Shown here piece after piece: positions 23,429-35,352 of a stretch of DNA of 64,000 nucleotides. Positions within the stretch are counted from its first letter, which is position 1; every line of letters begins with the position of its first letter. Below the pieces are notes generated by a model. It had not been told where the DNA came from and did not search any database. It was given only the letters and a program-made list of their open reading frames with translations. The position numbers and the translations under genes were made by a program. This DNA is from Aptenodytes patagonicus (Eukaryota > Chordata > Aves > Sphenisciformes > Spheniscidae), in contig NC_134952.1 of NCBI RefSeq assembly GCF_965638725.1, positions 67,671,424-67,735,423 of the forward strand, in the 5' to 3' direction.

Positions 23429-23675
23429 GGCTGTAAATACCTGCCGTAGGGCAGAGAGCTGCTGACAGACGCCTGCTGCTGAGGAGAAAGCTGGGACTCC
23501 GAGGGCGCGTCCTCCCTCCCTCCCTCCCCCGCCGGGCGCGGGTTTCCTCAGGAGCCGGAGCTGACGGGGAGGAGTGGGCCGCCGGTTACCTTCCCGGGAG
23601 CCCAAGTCGCTCCTTCTTCCCGGAGCGGCGAGCGTGCCGCTGGCGCTTCAAGTCGTAACCTGAAGTGAACTAGCC

Positions 23676-23912
23676 ATGGCGAGTGAAGACAAACAAGTTG
23701 TTCAGCCAACAGGTGATGATGGAGGAGGAGGAGGAGGTAGTGGAGGAGGAGCGGGAAAAGAAGGAAATGCTGCTGAAGGGGGAAGTGTGTTGCAGCCTTT
23801 GAATCCAGGAGTCCCCATCCGAGGGATCAAGATGAAATTTGCTGTGCTGACAGGACTGGTGGAAGTTGGTCAGGTGTCCAACAGAGACATAGTCGAAACT
23901 GTGTTTAATCTG
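23676..23912 (+). CDS. LRBA: LRBA, first coding exon (79 residues)
   Basis: LRBA is a very large BEACH-WD40 scaffold of vesicle traffic; in mammals it protects CTLA4 from lysosomal degradation, and its loss causes immune dysregulation. This exon starts MASEDKQVVQPTGDDGG, has a glycine-rich tract at residues 16-27, then the conserved block GIKMKFAVLTGLVEVGQVSNRDIVETVFNL shared in form with the paralogue neurobeachin. The rest (armadillo-like and concanavalin-like regions, PH-BEACH and WD40 repeats) lies on exons beyond the window. The start is chosen for its GCCATGG context, the absence of an upstream in-frame ATG and agreement with mammalian LRBA. The exon ends in phase 0 at CTG|GTAAGTTG. The frame is intact and the gene looks functional. 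Confidence 0.95.
23721..23756 (+). repeat. GGA-rich coding repeat (glycine tract)
   Basis: Mostly GGA codons encode GGGGGGSGGGAG in the LRBA N-terminus. Such trinucleotide tracts often vary in length between species. Confidence 0.85.
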
Positions 23913-24373
23913 GTAAGTTGATTGCCTTTTTGGGCATGAGAGAAAAGAGCAGCATATGCATGCAGAAGAATCCCATGCTTTTTGATGTTATTTTTCTGTC
24001 AGTATTTTTTTACATGTTTACACTTTCACCATACTAGATTTCGGCTAGGTTCTTTTTACTTATGGATCACAAAAGCTGCAAATAAACCATATGAGCCTCT
24101 ATATATACATTTAAACTTGAAACAACTCTAAACAGCATCCTCCTTAGTTTGCCTCAGACAAATTGTTGCTTTATTTGGAACTGAGGAGCATATTGTTATG
24201 TTTAAACATTCAACAGTTGTACTCAACAAGAAAGTTAAATGTTGATTTAGTAACTCAAACTGTCATCAAAACACACACGTTGTTATTTTAAGTCAAAACA
24301 ACTTTTCTCATGAAGGTGTTTATGTCCCTTTTTGCTTCCCATTTGCTTTGGAAGTAGGCGGAACTTTCATGTT

Positions 24374-24401
24374 CTGTCTGCAGGGCATCCCCTGCAGACA
24401 G
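24374..24401. repeat. 12-bp perfect inverted repeat
   Basis: CTGTCTGCAGGG (24374-24385), loop CATC, then the exact reverse complement (24390-24401), extendable by two U-G pairs in RNA. It lies 460 bp into the intron. No RNA family recognised. Confidence 0.85.
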
Positions 24402-27400
24402 GGGTGTCAGGGAGCAGTTAATTCAAATGCTTTACTTAGTCTCCTTATTGGGAAGAGTAGAACATGGTTTCAATGTCCTTTTTTTTATTAATTAGGTAGT
24501 CAACTGCTATTTTTTGAATACAGTATGGATGTATTTAATACTTCATAACAGATCTCACTAAATATTGAGGATACAACTTTTCCTGTCGAAGCTGCAAACA
24601 TAATATATACTGTTGAACTTCTTGGGCCACATTTAAAACAATTAGACTAGTTGTTAATGTTTGCTTGCTAAAGGAGACCAAACATTAGGAGAAAAACTGT
24701 CTTTAAGTTTACAGAGATACTCTGCTATTATCAGAGGTCTCAAAACATCTCTAAAAATACTCATCGTTCCTCCTTCTTCCTTTTAGTGTGCACCTTTGAC
24801 TTTAAAACACTGTGGTTTCTGACAAACCAGGAAGTGAGAACATGTAATAGTATAAAGCTCAGTAACAAGGAAAGTTGACGCAAAAGGCATACTGTTTTTT
24901 AAATGCTATTTGCATTTCAGTTATTTTGTTAGTAGTATTCTTTGCTACATGCAAGTTTTAATTGTCACTAAATATGTGTGCTGTGTCTGTTTAACGTTTT
25001 CTGATCTTCTTGGGTTATGATAAATGTTTATTTTTTTGAATATTTTCGTATTAACAGAATGTAATGCTCTAAATTGTTTGGATGAAAGTCTCGATACAGA
25101 GGAATTGCAGATCAGAGGTTTCATGGATGCTTCAAGTATGAGAAAATTATTTAAGTTACTTAGAATCCACTTGACAATTGTCCTTGACAAAAGCCAGTGC
25201 TCAGATACATGGACATGAGGTTCAAAAGGGAATTCTGTTAAATAGTTTATGATTTAGGACACTTGTGTGAGGGGAAATTCTTCATGAGTGTGTTAAATTT
25301 TACTTTGTTTCTAGCATGGTCTTTTGAGTGGTGTACTGGAGGTGTATTTTATGGCAGCAGTGGAAAGAGGTTCAGCAGAATAATTAAAAGTGTAAAAGTT
25401 CCTTGATCCTGGGATTCCTTTTCTGCTCCATTTTGGACAAGAGAGGAATGAAAAATTCAGCTTGATTCAGAGAATCCTTGATTTTTGATTTAAGAGGTCT
25501 GGAGAATTTGACCTGTGGACTGCATTCTCCTGGATCTTCATTTCCCAAATAGAAGTAGGAGAGAGTTTCTGGCCCTGGAAATTTTTGAAACTGTGTTTTC
25601 ACTTTTTCTGCAAGTGAAACAACGTCCCTGACCTCTCTGAGAAGATTCCCCAACCATTCCAGCACACCTGCTACGATGTGGGAGGCTAAAGTTCATGTTC
25701 CTGCACCATGTTGTTTTATCAGAGCAGTAGTAGTCAGTTGACAGCTATCATGAAACAACCAATGGTTAGGTAGTAAGGACACTTCACCTGGATTATGTGA
25801 GAACAAAATCCAAATTTTTGGGCAATATCAAAACAAATAGGTCCCCTGGTTTCTCTGAGTCCTGGGAAAACATATCAACTACTGGTGACTACTGTTCTGT
25901 GGTTGTATTAAAACTGGAATGCTTAAAAAATGAGACCAGCCAACAAACTCATAGTTTTTGTTACGGAAGGCATCTATTTTCTGGATTTTTTTTTTTTTTT
26001 TTTTTGTAAAACCTGTTAAGCTGACTTTTTAATATAGCTTTCTGGGATATGAAGTCTCCCTACAAAGCAATACTCATCCATCTGTCATTGAATTCTGCCT
26101 CCATTCAGTCGTTAGCTGTGACCTCTTCGTTTTGTTGATTAATACCTCTGAAATCGCACTAATCAGAATTTAAGGCATGTGAAGTATTGGTTAGCAATGG
26201 TGTACTTACTTTTCTATGCGTGTATGCAGAAAAGATTTAACTTTTATATGAAAAAGTGATTCTTAGCTATGGCTTTTCTGGTAGCTTGTTTCCCAGAGTT
26301 TACTCGTGTGTGCAGGTTAAATTGGGGGTATGAAAATCATGCTGTGATCTGTTGTTACTAATGGGGTTAAGCCAAACATATCCCCTCCTATTGGGTTTCA
26401 TTCAGTTTGGTGACTCATAACTGCACTACCTCAGCAGTGTTATCAGAAATCAGCTAGCTCGCTTCTTGTACTTTGAAAGGAGGAGACATACGGTATTTGG
26501 GGGATTTTTTTATCACTGAAGTGAGACGTCTTTAGACCAGAGTGGGAGGAGGGCTGGGCAAATCTGTGTCGAAAGGTGTTTTTACATCCTTATTCTTCAT
26601 AGCATACCCACCCTCAAACATGAAGGGTTTATTTTTTAGAAAGGGAGCTTAGCTGACCTAATTTTTATTTCTTGAGCAAATATTGCTCTTAATTATACTC
26701 TTCAAGCTTGCTGTAGCCTATGGAGGTTATGGTGGATTTCTTTGTGATGGAGAGTCAAGAGAAGCCCAAAGTGCTGTCTTGATGTTCCTCATCTTTAAGG
26801 ATTTAAGAGATAGTCATGCTTTATATGTGAAGGACTCAGAAGGTCAAAAATCTGAAGTGCACAGTAATTGACCTGCTGCTTATTGAAGAAATTTAAGCTT
26901 CTGTAGTCCTGATTACTTGAGCAAATAACTTGTTCAGCCCAGCAGTGTTGGATCTTGGAGCTGAGAACCACGTATAACATTTTCTCTGTCCAGCAGTATA
27001 ACAGAGTGCTTAGTGAGCTCACCTCTAGCATGCATCATAAAACTAGTAGTCTCATTTTATTGTCTTTGGAAATTCTACTCTTAGAAATATTCAAACTTAC
27101 CTGCTTTGTTTTGGTCAGTATTCTCTGCGAACCTAGTTTTCCAGCCCATGTTAGATATGGCTTTGTGTATTTCAGCACTTCTTAAAATTGAGAAGGAAAA
27201 TACTGACTTTAGAGAAGCTTATTATTCTGTGAAAAACTTTGAAAGCACATTCTTGTTCAAGTATTAATCTGTTCTGTTACTTTTCTGACAGACAGTAAGC
27301 TAAACTATGGATATATATTGCTTGTGCATTGTGAATTATATTTTTAATTGACCTTGGGCAGCAATAACTCCTTGAATTTCCTTTGTATACAAATCAGGTG

Positions 27401-30400
27401 AATTCCTGTTCATTACCTCATATCTGCTCCCTGCCGCCGCCCCCCCCCCACCCTTAGTTTATTAAAATAAAAAACCTCCTGGTAGGAGAAGATGATAGAA
27501 TGGAAAAATAAATTATTTACAGTGGGATCTGTTACTAACTTAAAATAGCTATGTGTTTTTCATAGTAAAACAGAAAGACAAGTTGACCTCCTACTAATGA
27601 AGAAACTTTCAGATAGAGTAGTAGAAATAATTCAGCAATTGGCAAAACTTAAAAACATATATATATATATAAAAGTTAGTTACAGTACTGTGCTACTAGT
27701 GTCAAAGAAGATTTTTAGGATCTGAAGTTTTCAGATGTAGAGAACGAATTCTGTTCTGAAGGCTATACAACTTGCATTGGAAATATAGGAGGTCCTGCAA
27801 GATCTTTTCTAGATTAAAGTTCTGGGTGGAGCTTCTGGTCTACTCCGTTCTAACTGGGCTTTTCTTGTATCATATGTCAATGTTGTCTTATTTCCAAGTT
27901 ATTGCAAGTTTCTTGTTTATAAAACTTAGGTCATTGGATATCCTTGTCTTTCAGTAGCTAAAGGGCTCTCACTGAAAAGTGTTTTGTTCATAATGAATGC
28001 TGTATGTGCAGGGCTTAACTATGCTGCGTTATTAGGCTTGCAGTGGGAAATGGATGTTCTGGCAAAATTCTGCTATGCTTCAAGCAGATGACTGTACAAC
28101 TAGTGTCTTTCTCTGTGGTGTTGGTATAATTCAGTTTGGGGACTTCATGCCGGAATTTACTTAGGTCTCAAGTCAACTAGTGTATAGAGACAACAGATAT
28201 TCTAGACTTTCTGGTCTTCTCTAAAGAAATGCCATGCCTTGCTCTAAGCCAATTTTGTTTTAAAAAGCTTTAGCACTTCTAATTGTTCTATTGACTACAA
28301 TATAGATTCAGTTATTTGTTTCTGTTCCTTCCCCCCTCCCCCCCCGGTCTGTGTTGCAAAGACTTTTTTTTTAATGTTCTGTCTGTCTCTTTGGTAAGGA
28401 GAATGTGCTGTTGCTTCTGATTCTGGTCATGGATTATGAGGTCCTCACCAAGAGTCCCCTAGTGACGAAGTGCAAATGAGAAAGAAATCTTAGTTTTTGT
28501 CACCTTTTGGAGGAAAAATAATGAGATCTGAGGAGCAAAGACTAAAATTACTTTAAAAACTTAATTTGTCACCTCTCTCACTTCTGCCAGACTTTACTAA
28601 AACCACAAACAAAAACCAATGTAACTTTTTAAAATTCTTACTGTTTACTTTCCTTGTTTCTTCTTTTAAAACTGTCCTTCTTCCCTAACCCCACTTGGCT
28701 TGTTTTATAGAACAAACCTGAGATAAATTTCAGGACTGCCACTGGTTTGTCTTCTGCTCATGTGCCCTCTGCTCTTTTTGTCATGTCTCCATTGCTATGG
28801 TTCCTGCACTATAAACTCTTTATTGTTATTCATATTGAAAGCTAATGGCATCACTTGCTGATACAACAGGTTTCTAATTTGGTATGAATGCTTCTGAAAC
28901 ACTAGTACAATGGATTTTATGAAGTAGAAATTCCCCTTTTTTCATCTCTGGTCACAGACTCTTTTTGCATGTACCTTCTTGTAGAAAACACCAAAGCTTA
29001 ATGCTGATAGAATTAAATGTATTACAGTAGTAAAAATGCACCATAAATGTCTTCATAACTATGCATTGTTTTCATTACCTTACTGTATGTTTTTCAAGAA
29101 TGCTAGGATTTATTTTCTATATAAACTTATCGCTGCTGATGAAAAGTGAGAGTAACCAAATAGTTTCTAGAGCATCACTGAATATTGTGCATTTCTTAAT
29201 ATATGCAGTCTTCCCTAGTAGGTTCCCAGTAAGTACACCTCTGGCTACAGTTGTCCTAGTTCAGTCACTTCTGTCCATTTACAGTATAGATGATAAGGTA
29301 AGTCTGTGGCTTTAGCTGGGTCAAGGTTGTAGTTTTATTTTTTTAAATCATAGTAAATTGGACAGTCAGCTGCCTTAGTGATCATGCATGGTTTTACTCT
29401 TGGTGAATGAGTGGAATTCAGCAAAAGATCTGTAATGCTTCCAAGTCTGTCTCAATGTCCTTTTTATAAAATACATCAGATTCCAACTTACTTCTTGCTG
29501 GCCCCTTCACAGTGGGAGGCTTGTGCCCAGTTTGATGAATAAATTTAGACTCCCTGATTCCAAGTCATCTTCATGCTTTTGAAGACATCTAATTTGGGAT
29601 CTGGTAACAGTAAAAGATGATTTTGGTAAGTTTAGCTGACTAAATGAAGCTGAGAGATGTCTTTCACCAGACTTTACCTAGTTAAAAATTGTTGAGTAAT
29701 GGGAGTCACTTGTCCTTCACTTAAAATAAGAATTACAGACCTCCATCTTGTTAGAATGTATTCTGAGTAGTTATGGATACGCTTATTATTGAAGTGATGT
29801 GTACTGGGTTTTTTTCAGGTATTGACGCAACTTGGACATTACTTTGTAGTTAGTGGAAATATCACCCTACGTAGTAAGTGTAGGAATTTAGGGAAATTTT
29901 GTGGTCAGTTGAGAAAGACGTGGAATGTAGTAGGTGAGATGGTAATGACAGTTTTGAATTAGACATGCTGATGATTTAGAAGAAAATTGTCTAGACTCTG
30001 AAGAGGAGCTGATTTGTACTTTGGCTGTGGTATCAACTCATTTCTGTGATTGCAACTTAAAACACACTGTAGGATGACAAAATCTTAAGACCATACAGGA
30101 AAATGTTCAGTTTTTCTCACTCTTCCTCTAACTGGCCAATTTTTATAGCTTCTCATGACCAATCTGAAGTTTCAAGTGTCTGTGAAAGCCTGTGAATGAC
30201 ATGCGCTCTGTGTTATCCAGAAGTGTTGGCATCCTGTACTGCCATTAGTAGGCTCTGTGCAAACCTAAAATAAAGCTAAAAAAGCAAGGCTGAACCAGGC
30301 ATTTACATATATCATGTCTTAATAGTGCAATATTTGATAGACAATTTTTAATCAGCAGTCCATTCTACAAGTAAGCCTGTTTAAAATGTGTTCATAGCAT

Positions 30401-30547
30401 ACTTTAGAATTCCCCTTTAGAGGGTAGCGCATCAGTTCAATGACAGATTTTTCTAGTTGGTGTCCTGTAACAAAGGAGAGAGAGTCAGATATCTATTGTG
30501 GTTGCTTTGCTCTCTCTAAGTAGTGTTTTGTATCACCTCTGTCAGAC

Positions 30548-30600
30548 AATACTGGGCTAGATGGACCATTGGCCTGACTCACTAGTGCAGATAGCACAGT
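30548..30600 (+). mobile_element. Ancient CR1/L3-like 3' scrap
   Basis: ATACTGGGCTAGATGGACCA followed by TTGGCCTGACTCA resembles a 3' end shared by old CR1/L3-type elements of amniotes. It is short and diverged; the subfamily is not resolved. Confidence 0.45.
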
Positions 30601-31740
30601 AATGTAGTGGCCGTATGGACTGGCTCAGGAAAAGCATTTGCGGATTAGGGAATAGAATTAAATTAGTCAAAAGCATCAGGGAAATAGGTGGATGGCATGT
30701 CAAGGTTGCTACAAAGGCTGGACATTGCAGAGTGAGATAAAAATAGATAATTATTCATGTCTGTTGAAAGAGATTATTGGAGGGATGAACCAAAGTGTGC
30801 AGATTCAAGAGGACTGTGAGTAAAGAGAAGTTTTTTGAAGTGGCTGTATTGGACGAATACTGGAGGTTGAGGAAAATCAGAGATGAGGTATTTGCTTAAT
30901 TCTTTTTTAAGGCAGTGTGGGTTTGGTACGGTGTTCAGTACTCGGTGGCTAGTCAATTGTACATTCAGATGCTGAAGCTTGCTGAGAAGTCCCAGTCTTC
31001 TGAAAATCAAATGTGATTTTTTTTTTTTGTGTTAAGATTTTAAGTCTGATGAAAGATAAAAATTAACTTTCTCTATGGTTTCTTTCACTATCTGTATATT
31101 TGTTTTACTGCCTATTGGGGAACCTGCAGTCATTCTGAACTGTATCCCACTTGACATGGTGTTCTGACTTTTTTTTTTTTTACTAGATAAGTTGGTAACT
31201 TAAAGCATTTATAGCTTCTGTCTTTATGCGGTCATGAAGCTTTTTATGAACCTTAAGGATGAAGCTTTAATTTGTTGCACAGATTAAATAAGCTCTACAG
31301 TTTAGTCATTGGATGTGAAATAGCTACTTGCTACCTTCGGTGTTTCTGTGTATAAAACCCTTTAAGAATCTTTTCTGTCAAATTCAGTCTTGCATGCATT
31401 AAATTTATGCATATCTTTCTACAGAATTTCTTTTTATTTCAAATGGGTCAATCTGGAAGAAAGTTTTTGTTCGTAATCACTAATTACAGTTAGCTAACTT
31501 TCTGCCATTCAAGTGTCTTCCCCAGCCCCTAGAGGCCTTGCTGGCCTCTTCATAACGTTTTGCGTGATGGTTTTTGGTATTAGCTTGACCTAATTACTAA
31601 TGTCCTAATTTAGATTACATTTCTGCTTTAATTCTGGATTTTTCTGTTAGACTTGGTATCCTAGAGCATATTATTGCCTGTCCAAAAACTAGGTTGGTCA
31701 TTTTTTTTTTTCCCTCTGGGAAACCTTCAGACTTTGGGAG

Positions 31741-31830
31741 CTCCGGCCATTTGCCAGGAATCTGAGGGCTCTAATTAATTTGCATAAAACAGGATACTAT
31801 TGCCACCTGCTTTTTTTAATACCACGTGTG
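31741..31830. promoter_or_regulatory. Candidate enhancer core in the LRBA intron
   Basis: A homeodomain core TAATTA (31772-31777) abuts a perfect POU octamer ATTTGCAT (31778-31785). A CACCTG box (31804-31809) and a CACGTG box (31823-31828) follow within 45 bp. The surrounding 31480-32060 is less AT-rich than most of the intron. Conservation cannot be judged here, so this is a motif-based guess. Confidence 0.3.
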
Positions 31831-33376
31831 GCCAGTGGAGACTGTAGTTTCCAGTATGCAGTGCTCCATATTTAGAGCAGATAGCAATCGAGAGGCATCC
31901 TTGCACAACTGCTGTAATCAAATTCGCTAAATAATGATGCTGCATGAGTTGCAGTTGTACCTTTTCCTGAGACACTGTAGTCTTTGTGCTGATACTGGAA
32001 GCTGCTTGTAATTTGTGAAGAGCTTGCACTGCTGCGGTGCTTTAGACTCCAAAGCTTCACAAATAGACATAAGTAGTTTCTAAATAGAAACTAATTTGTG
32101 GAGAAGAAAACTTAACGCCTTCCATTGCACTGGATTCCTCTAGTAATAACTGGGGAGCTGGGAGCAGGTACATCCCAGGCATGATTTTCTTGTTAATAGC
32201 TGCCTTGAGATGATATTTAAATGAGAATAGCTAGTGGGAATAGGATGTGCTCTGTTGCCTTCTGTAAAGTGCTTTGCGAGTTTGGGCTGCAAGTCTCTTT
32301 ACTGCAGCCTGCATATGAGTAGTTCTGTTGATGTTTTTGTATTCTACATACATCTAGCCAAAAAATTTCATATGCACTATACAGCAAATTCAGATTATTT
32401 TTGGTGTGACTGAAAAGCTGGAAGTGAGTTGTTCAGGCAAAAACCTGGTCTATTTTGTTGATGCAACTGAAGAAAGCAACACTTAAAGAGCTACTGGGTT
32501 AGCTTTCCTTTGCAACTGAAAATCAAAACCAGAGTAACCACTTAGGACTCATCTGTTCTATGGAAGTGTGTTATGTGTGTTCGTGTCAACCCCTCCCGCC
32601 TCCCCCCTTTGCCATCAACAGTTGTTCTCTGTGGTGTGGACAGAAGTTACAGAAATAAATTAATGAAATGAAGTCCATTCTATTTGCCCCACTTAGATAC
32701 TCCAAATTTCTAGTTTTATACTGGACTAGCCCTGTAAAACAGTAACTGTAACAGTGCATAGGGTGACGTGTAGCTTATTTATTCTCTTGTTTGGGAATGC
32801 TGAAACGCTAGAGGCACCAGTAAGCAGCCGATAAGGGGGTCACTGCAGTGGGAGAGCAATTTCTCGCAGCAAGAGAACCAGTAGCATCTTACAGTAGACT
32901 GGGAAGTATGTGATTATAGAGTCCAGGATGCTGACTGGTTGCTTGATAAACCTCTCACAAATTGGTTCCTTTATCAAACTATGCAGATTTGGGTGGGAAT
33001 TGTACTGGTTGCTTTCCCAAATATGATTGGGATGGGGATGGGTGGGGAACTGTTTGGTAGAATAAGGTAAACCCTGTTGCTGTAGAATTGCTGAATAAAG
33101 GCTTTGCAGATCCTGCAACTTTTAAGTTTTAGTACTCTATTATTAGAGAAGTCTTTAGGTTATGCTGGTTGCACTTCTTGGGATTAAAACTGTGTTCCTA
33201 ATGACAATTGTTTTTTTTAAGAATTATTAACGATTCAGGTGGACCTTGGAATCAAGTAGTGCTTAAACCCCGCCCCCCAAAAAAAGTTTCTTTATGTGGA
33301 ATCATAGACATAAGTTCAAAAAAATGGCTAATGTTACAGAAGTAGAATTGCTGATAAGCCTTAAAACAATGCAATC

Positions 33377-33397
33377 GGGGGGGGGGGGGGGGGGGGG
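33377..33397 (+). repeat. Poly-G run (21 G) with G-rich tail
   Basis: Twenty-one consecutive G, then AGGGGAGGG. It can form G-quadruplexes in the transcribed strand. Its exact length is likely error-prone in sequencing. Confidence 0.9.
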
Positions 33398-34736
33398 AGG
33401 GGAGGGAATAGGAACCAAATGACTAATGTTGGTAATGGTGCATGACTGTTAAATAAACAAATGGAAACTATCAGTGCAGTCAGCATCTGCCTCCTGCTAA
33501 TGTGTTTGTTGAAGCTAAGCATGTGATTTGTCTGTAGTTTTGGTTGTGAACTTGATTGAAAAGAACTTGCAAGCTTTCCCCCTCCCCCTCCCCTGATGGG
33601 AGCTTAGTTACACTGTAGGATTTGGTTCCAGTGTATAATTTAGGTGCCGTAATGCCTCTTCTGAGAAGACTAGGCTCATACACAGTGAAGAATGCCAGAT
33701 TCATAGGTATGGAGAGAAGGCACGGAAAGAAACAAGTCTCAGACCTTGTGGTTAAGGTGTTTGAATAACGTTCTCCAGTCACTCATATATGACAGGAAAG
33801 GTTTGGAGCTGGAAGACAATGGATTTCTTGCCCACATATTAGGGCTGTAGTAAAGTTTTCTTTATGGTGTACAGAATCCTGATTTCCTTCCTGGAAGGTG
33901 AATTATCTTCAGGTGGAGGGGTTTGTCCGGTGACTGAAAGATCACCAGGGTTGGTTAGACACATTTCAAAAAGATAGAATTTAGATGACAGAAGCTTGGG
34001 TTTCTTGCTTCTGGATGGTGCTGTCATTTTGCAGAAAAGTGATATCCCTATTTCCAACTAGGTCTTGTTTTAGGAGTGTGCTTAGTACTTCTGTGTCCTG
34101 TCTTGAGAGAAGCCATGAGCAAGCTGAAAAAATGTCATGTAACACTTCTAGATACAAGTCAGTGTTGTGTATTGTCTGTCCCCCCCACCCCAAAAAGGGG
34201 AAAAATAATTTTCATATTGTCAGACTATGTAGGTGACTGTAACAAGGAAACTTGTCAGTTCAGGCTTTCCCTCAGCTAGGTTTTGTGTGGCAAATTGAGA
34301 AGCCTGGAAAACTGGATACAAAGTAAAGTTGGGGAAAAAAAAATACTGAAGCTTTACTTGAGAGCTAACTTCATCTTGATGCCTTTGCTGTTGTTCTTAG
34401 CACTTCAAAGATGGATATGTCTGTAGGGGTTTTTAATTAGATGTGCAAAGAGTTGTTGGGATCTCTTTCAATTCCAGTCATATGAATAGAGGTAGAGGTA
34501 AAATTTTAGAGGAGCAACTTAACTCTGCCCAAAGAAATTGTCCTAAAATAACATCACAAATGAACAGTTCAGTTTAATCACTGTAACTGTGCTGTAGTAA
34601 AACTTGATTATAAACTATTTGTTTCAAATTCAAACTTTTAAAATCAAATCCTGACTGTCTAAATGTCATGATCTTGTCACTGGCCATCACATTAGAAAGG
34701 TCGAGGCAGACTGGTGAAGTTACCAGTGACTGGAAA

Positions 34737-34741
34737 AGGGG
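34737..34741. repeat. Target-site duplication of LTR 2 (left)
   Basis: AGGGG before the LTR, matching 35285-35289. The duplicated bases belong to the host CR1. Confidence 0.8.
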
Positions 34742-35284
34742 TGTCGTGGTTTAATCTCAGCCGGCAACTGAGCACCGCACAGCCGCTCGCTCACTCCCCA
34801 CCCCCCGGTGGGATGGGGGAGAGAATCGGAAGAGTAAAAGTGAGAAAACTCGTGGGTTGAGATAAGAGCAGTTTAATAATTGAAATAAAATAATAATAAC
34901 AATAGGATATACAAAGCAAGTGATGCACGATGCAATTGCTCACGACCTGGTGACTGATGCCCAGCCAGTCCCTAACCAGCGGCCCCCCCGGCCAGCTTTC
35001 CCCAGTTTATATACTGAGCATGATGTCACATTGTATGGAATATCCCTTTGGCCAGTTTGGGTCAGCTGTCCTGGCTGTGCCCCCTCCCAGCTTCTTGTGC
35101 ACCTCCAGCCTTCTCAGTTGGTAGAGCATGGGAAGCTGAAAAGTCCTTGACTAGTGTAAGCACTACTTCGCAACAACTAAAACATCGGTGTGTTATCAAC
35201 ATTATTCTCATACTAAACCCTAAACACAGCACTGTACCAGCTACTAGGAAGGAAATTAACTCTGTCCCAGCCGAAATCAGGACA
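34742..35284 (-). mobile_element. Solo LTR of an avian endogenous retrovirus, copy 2
   Basis: A 543-bp LTR of the same family and orientation as 11436-12007, with TGTCGTGGTTTAAT and GAAATCAGGACA ends and the 5-bp duplication AGGGG. On the minus strand it has a good TATA-like TATATAAA (35006-35013). The CRE of copy 1 is here TGATGTCA on the plus strand (35021-35028), a CpG-loss change. ATTAAA is at 34872-34877. The ACA-rich microsatellite of copy 1 is short here. No internal retroviral genes remain. It inserted into an older CR1. Confidence 0.92.
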
Positions 35285-35289
35285 AGGGG
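35285..35289. repeat. Target-site duplication of LTR 2 (right)
   Basis: AGGGG, the partner of 34737-34741. Confidence 0.8.
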
Positions 35290-35352
35290 AAACATAACCC
35301 CCATTTTTAAAAAGGGAAAAAAGTCAGCCTTGCTGCTGTACCCAGCAAGATC

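Larger units (their letters stand above)
20985..23660. promoter_or_regulatory. CpG island and promoter of LRBA, possibly two-way
   Basis: About 2.7 kb of dense CpG ending at the LRBA start codon. On the plus strand it holds a strong donor at 23051 and another CAG|GTGAGT at 22496. On the minus strand, good donors occur at about 22685 (CCAG|GTGAGC), 21374 (TTCG|GTAAGC) and 21008 (GAAG|GTGAGC), so transcription away from LRBA is plausible. Near the likely start region are three CACCTG boxes in tandem (22682-22706) and an NRF1-like GCGCAGGCGC near 22771. No TATA box is evident. The transcription start site is not fixed by sequence alone; I place it near 22800. Confidence 0.8.

Noticed and set aside
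20932-23605. Long open frames on both strands in the LRBA CpG island
   Set aside because: Same GC effect. None matches a known domain; only the frame starting at 23676 shows family similarity.
25384-25665. A 93-codon minus-strand frame early in the LRBA intron
   Set aside because: No recognised family, no matched splice signals, and a length possible by chance in about 40 kb of intron.
11436-35284. The two LTRs as ends of a single provirus
   Set aside because: They have different target-site duplications (TCTAC and AGGGG) and enclose the LRBA first exon and CR1 copies, so they are independent solo LTRs.
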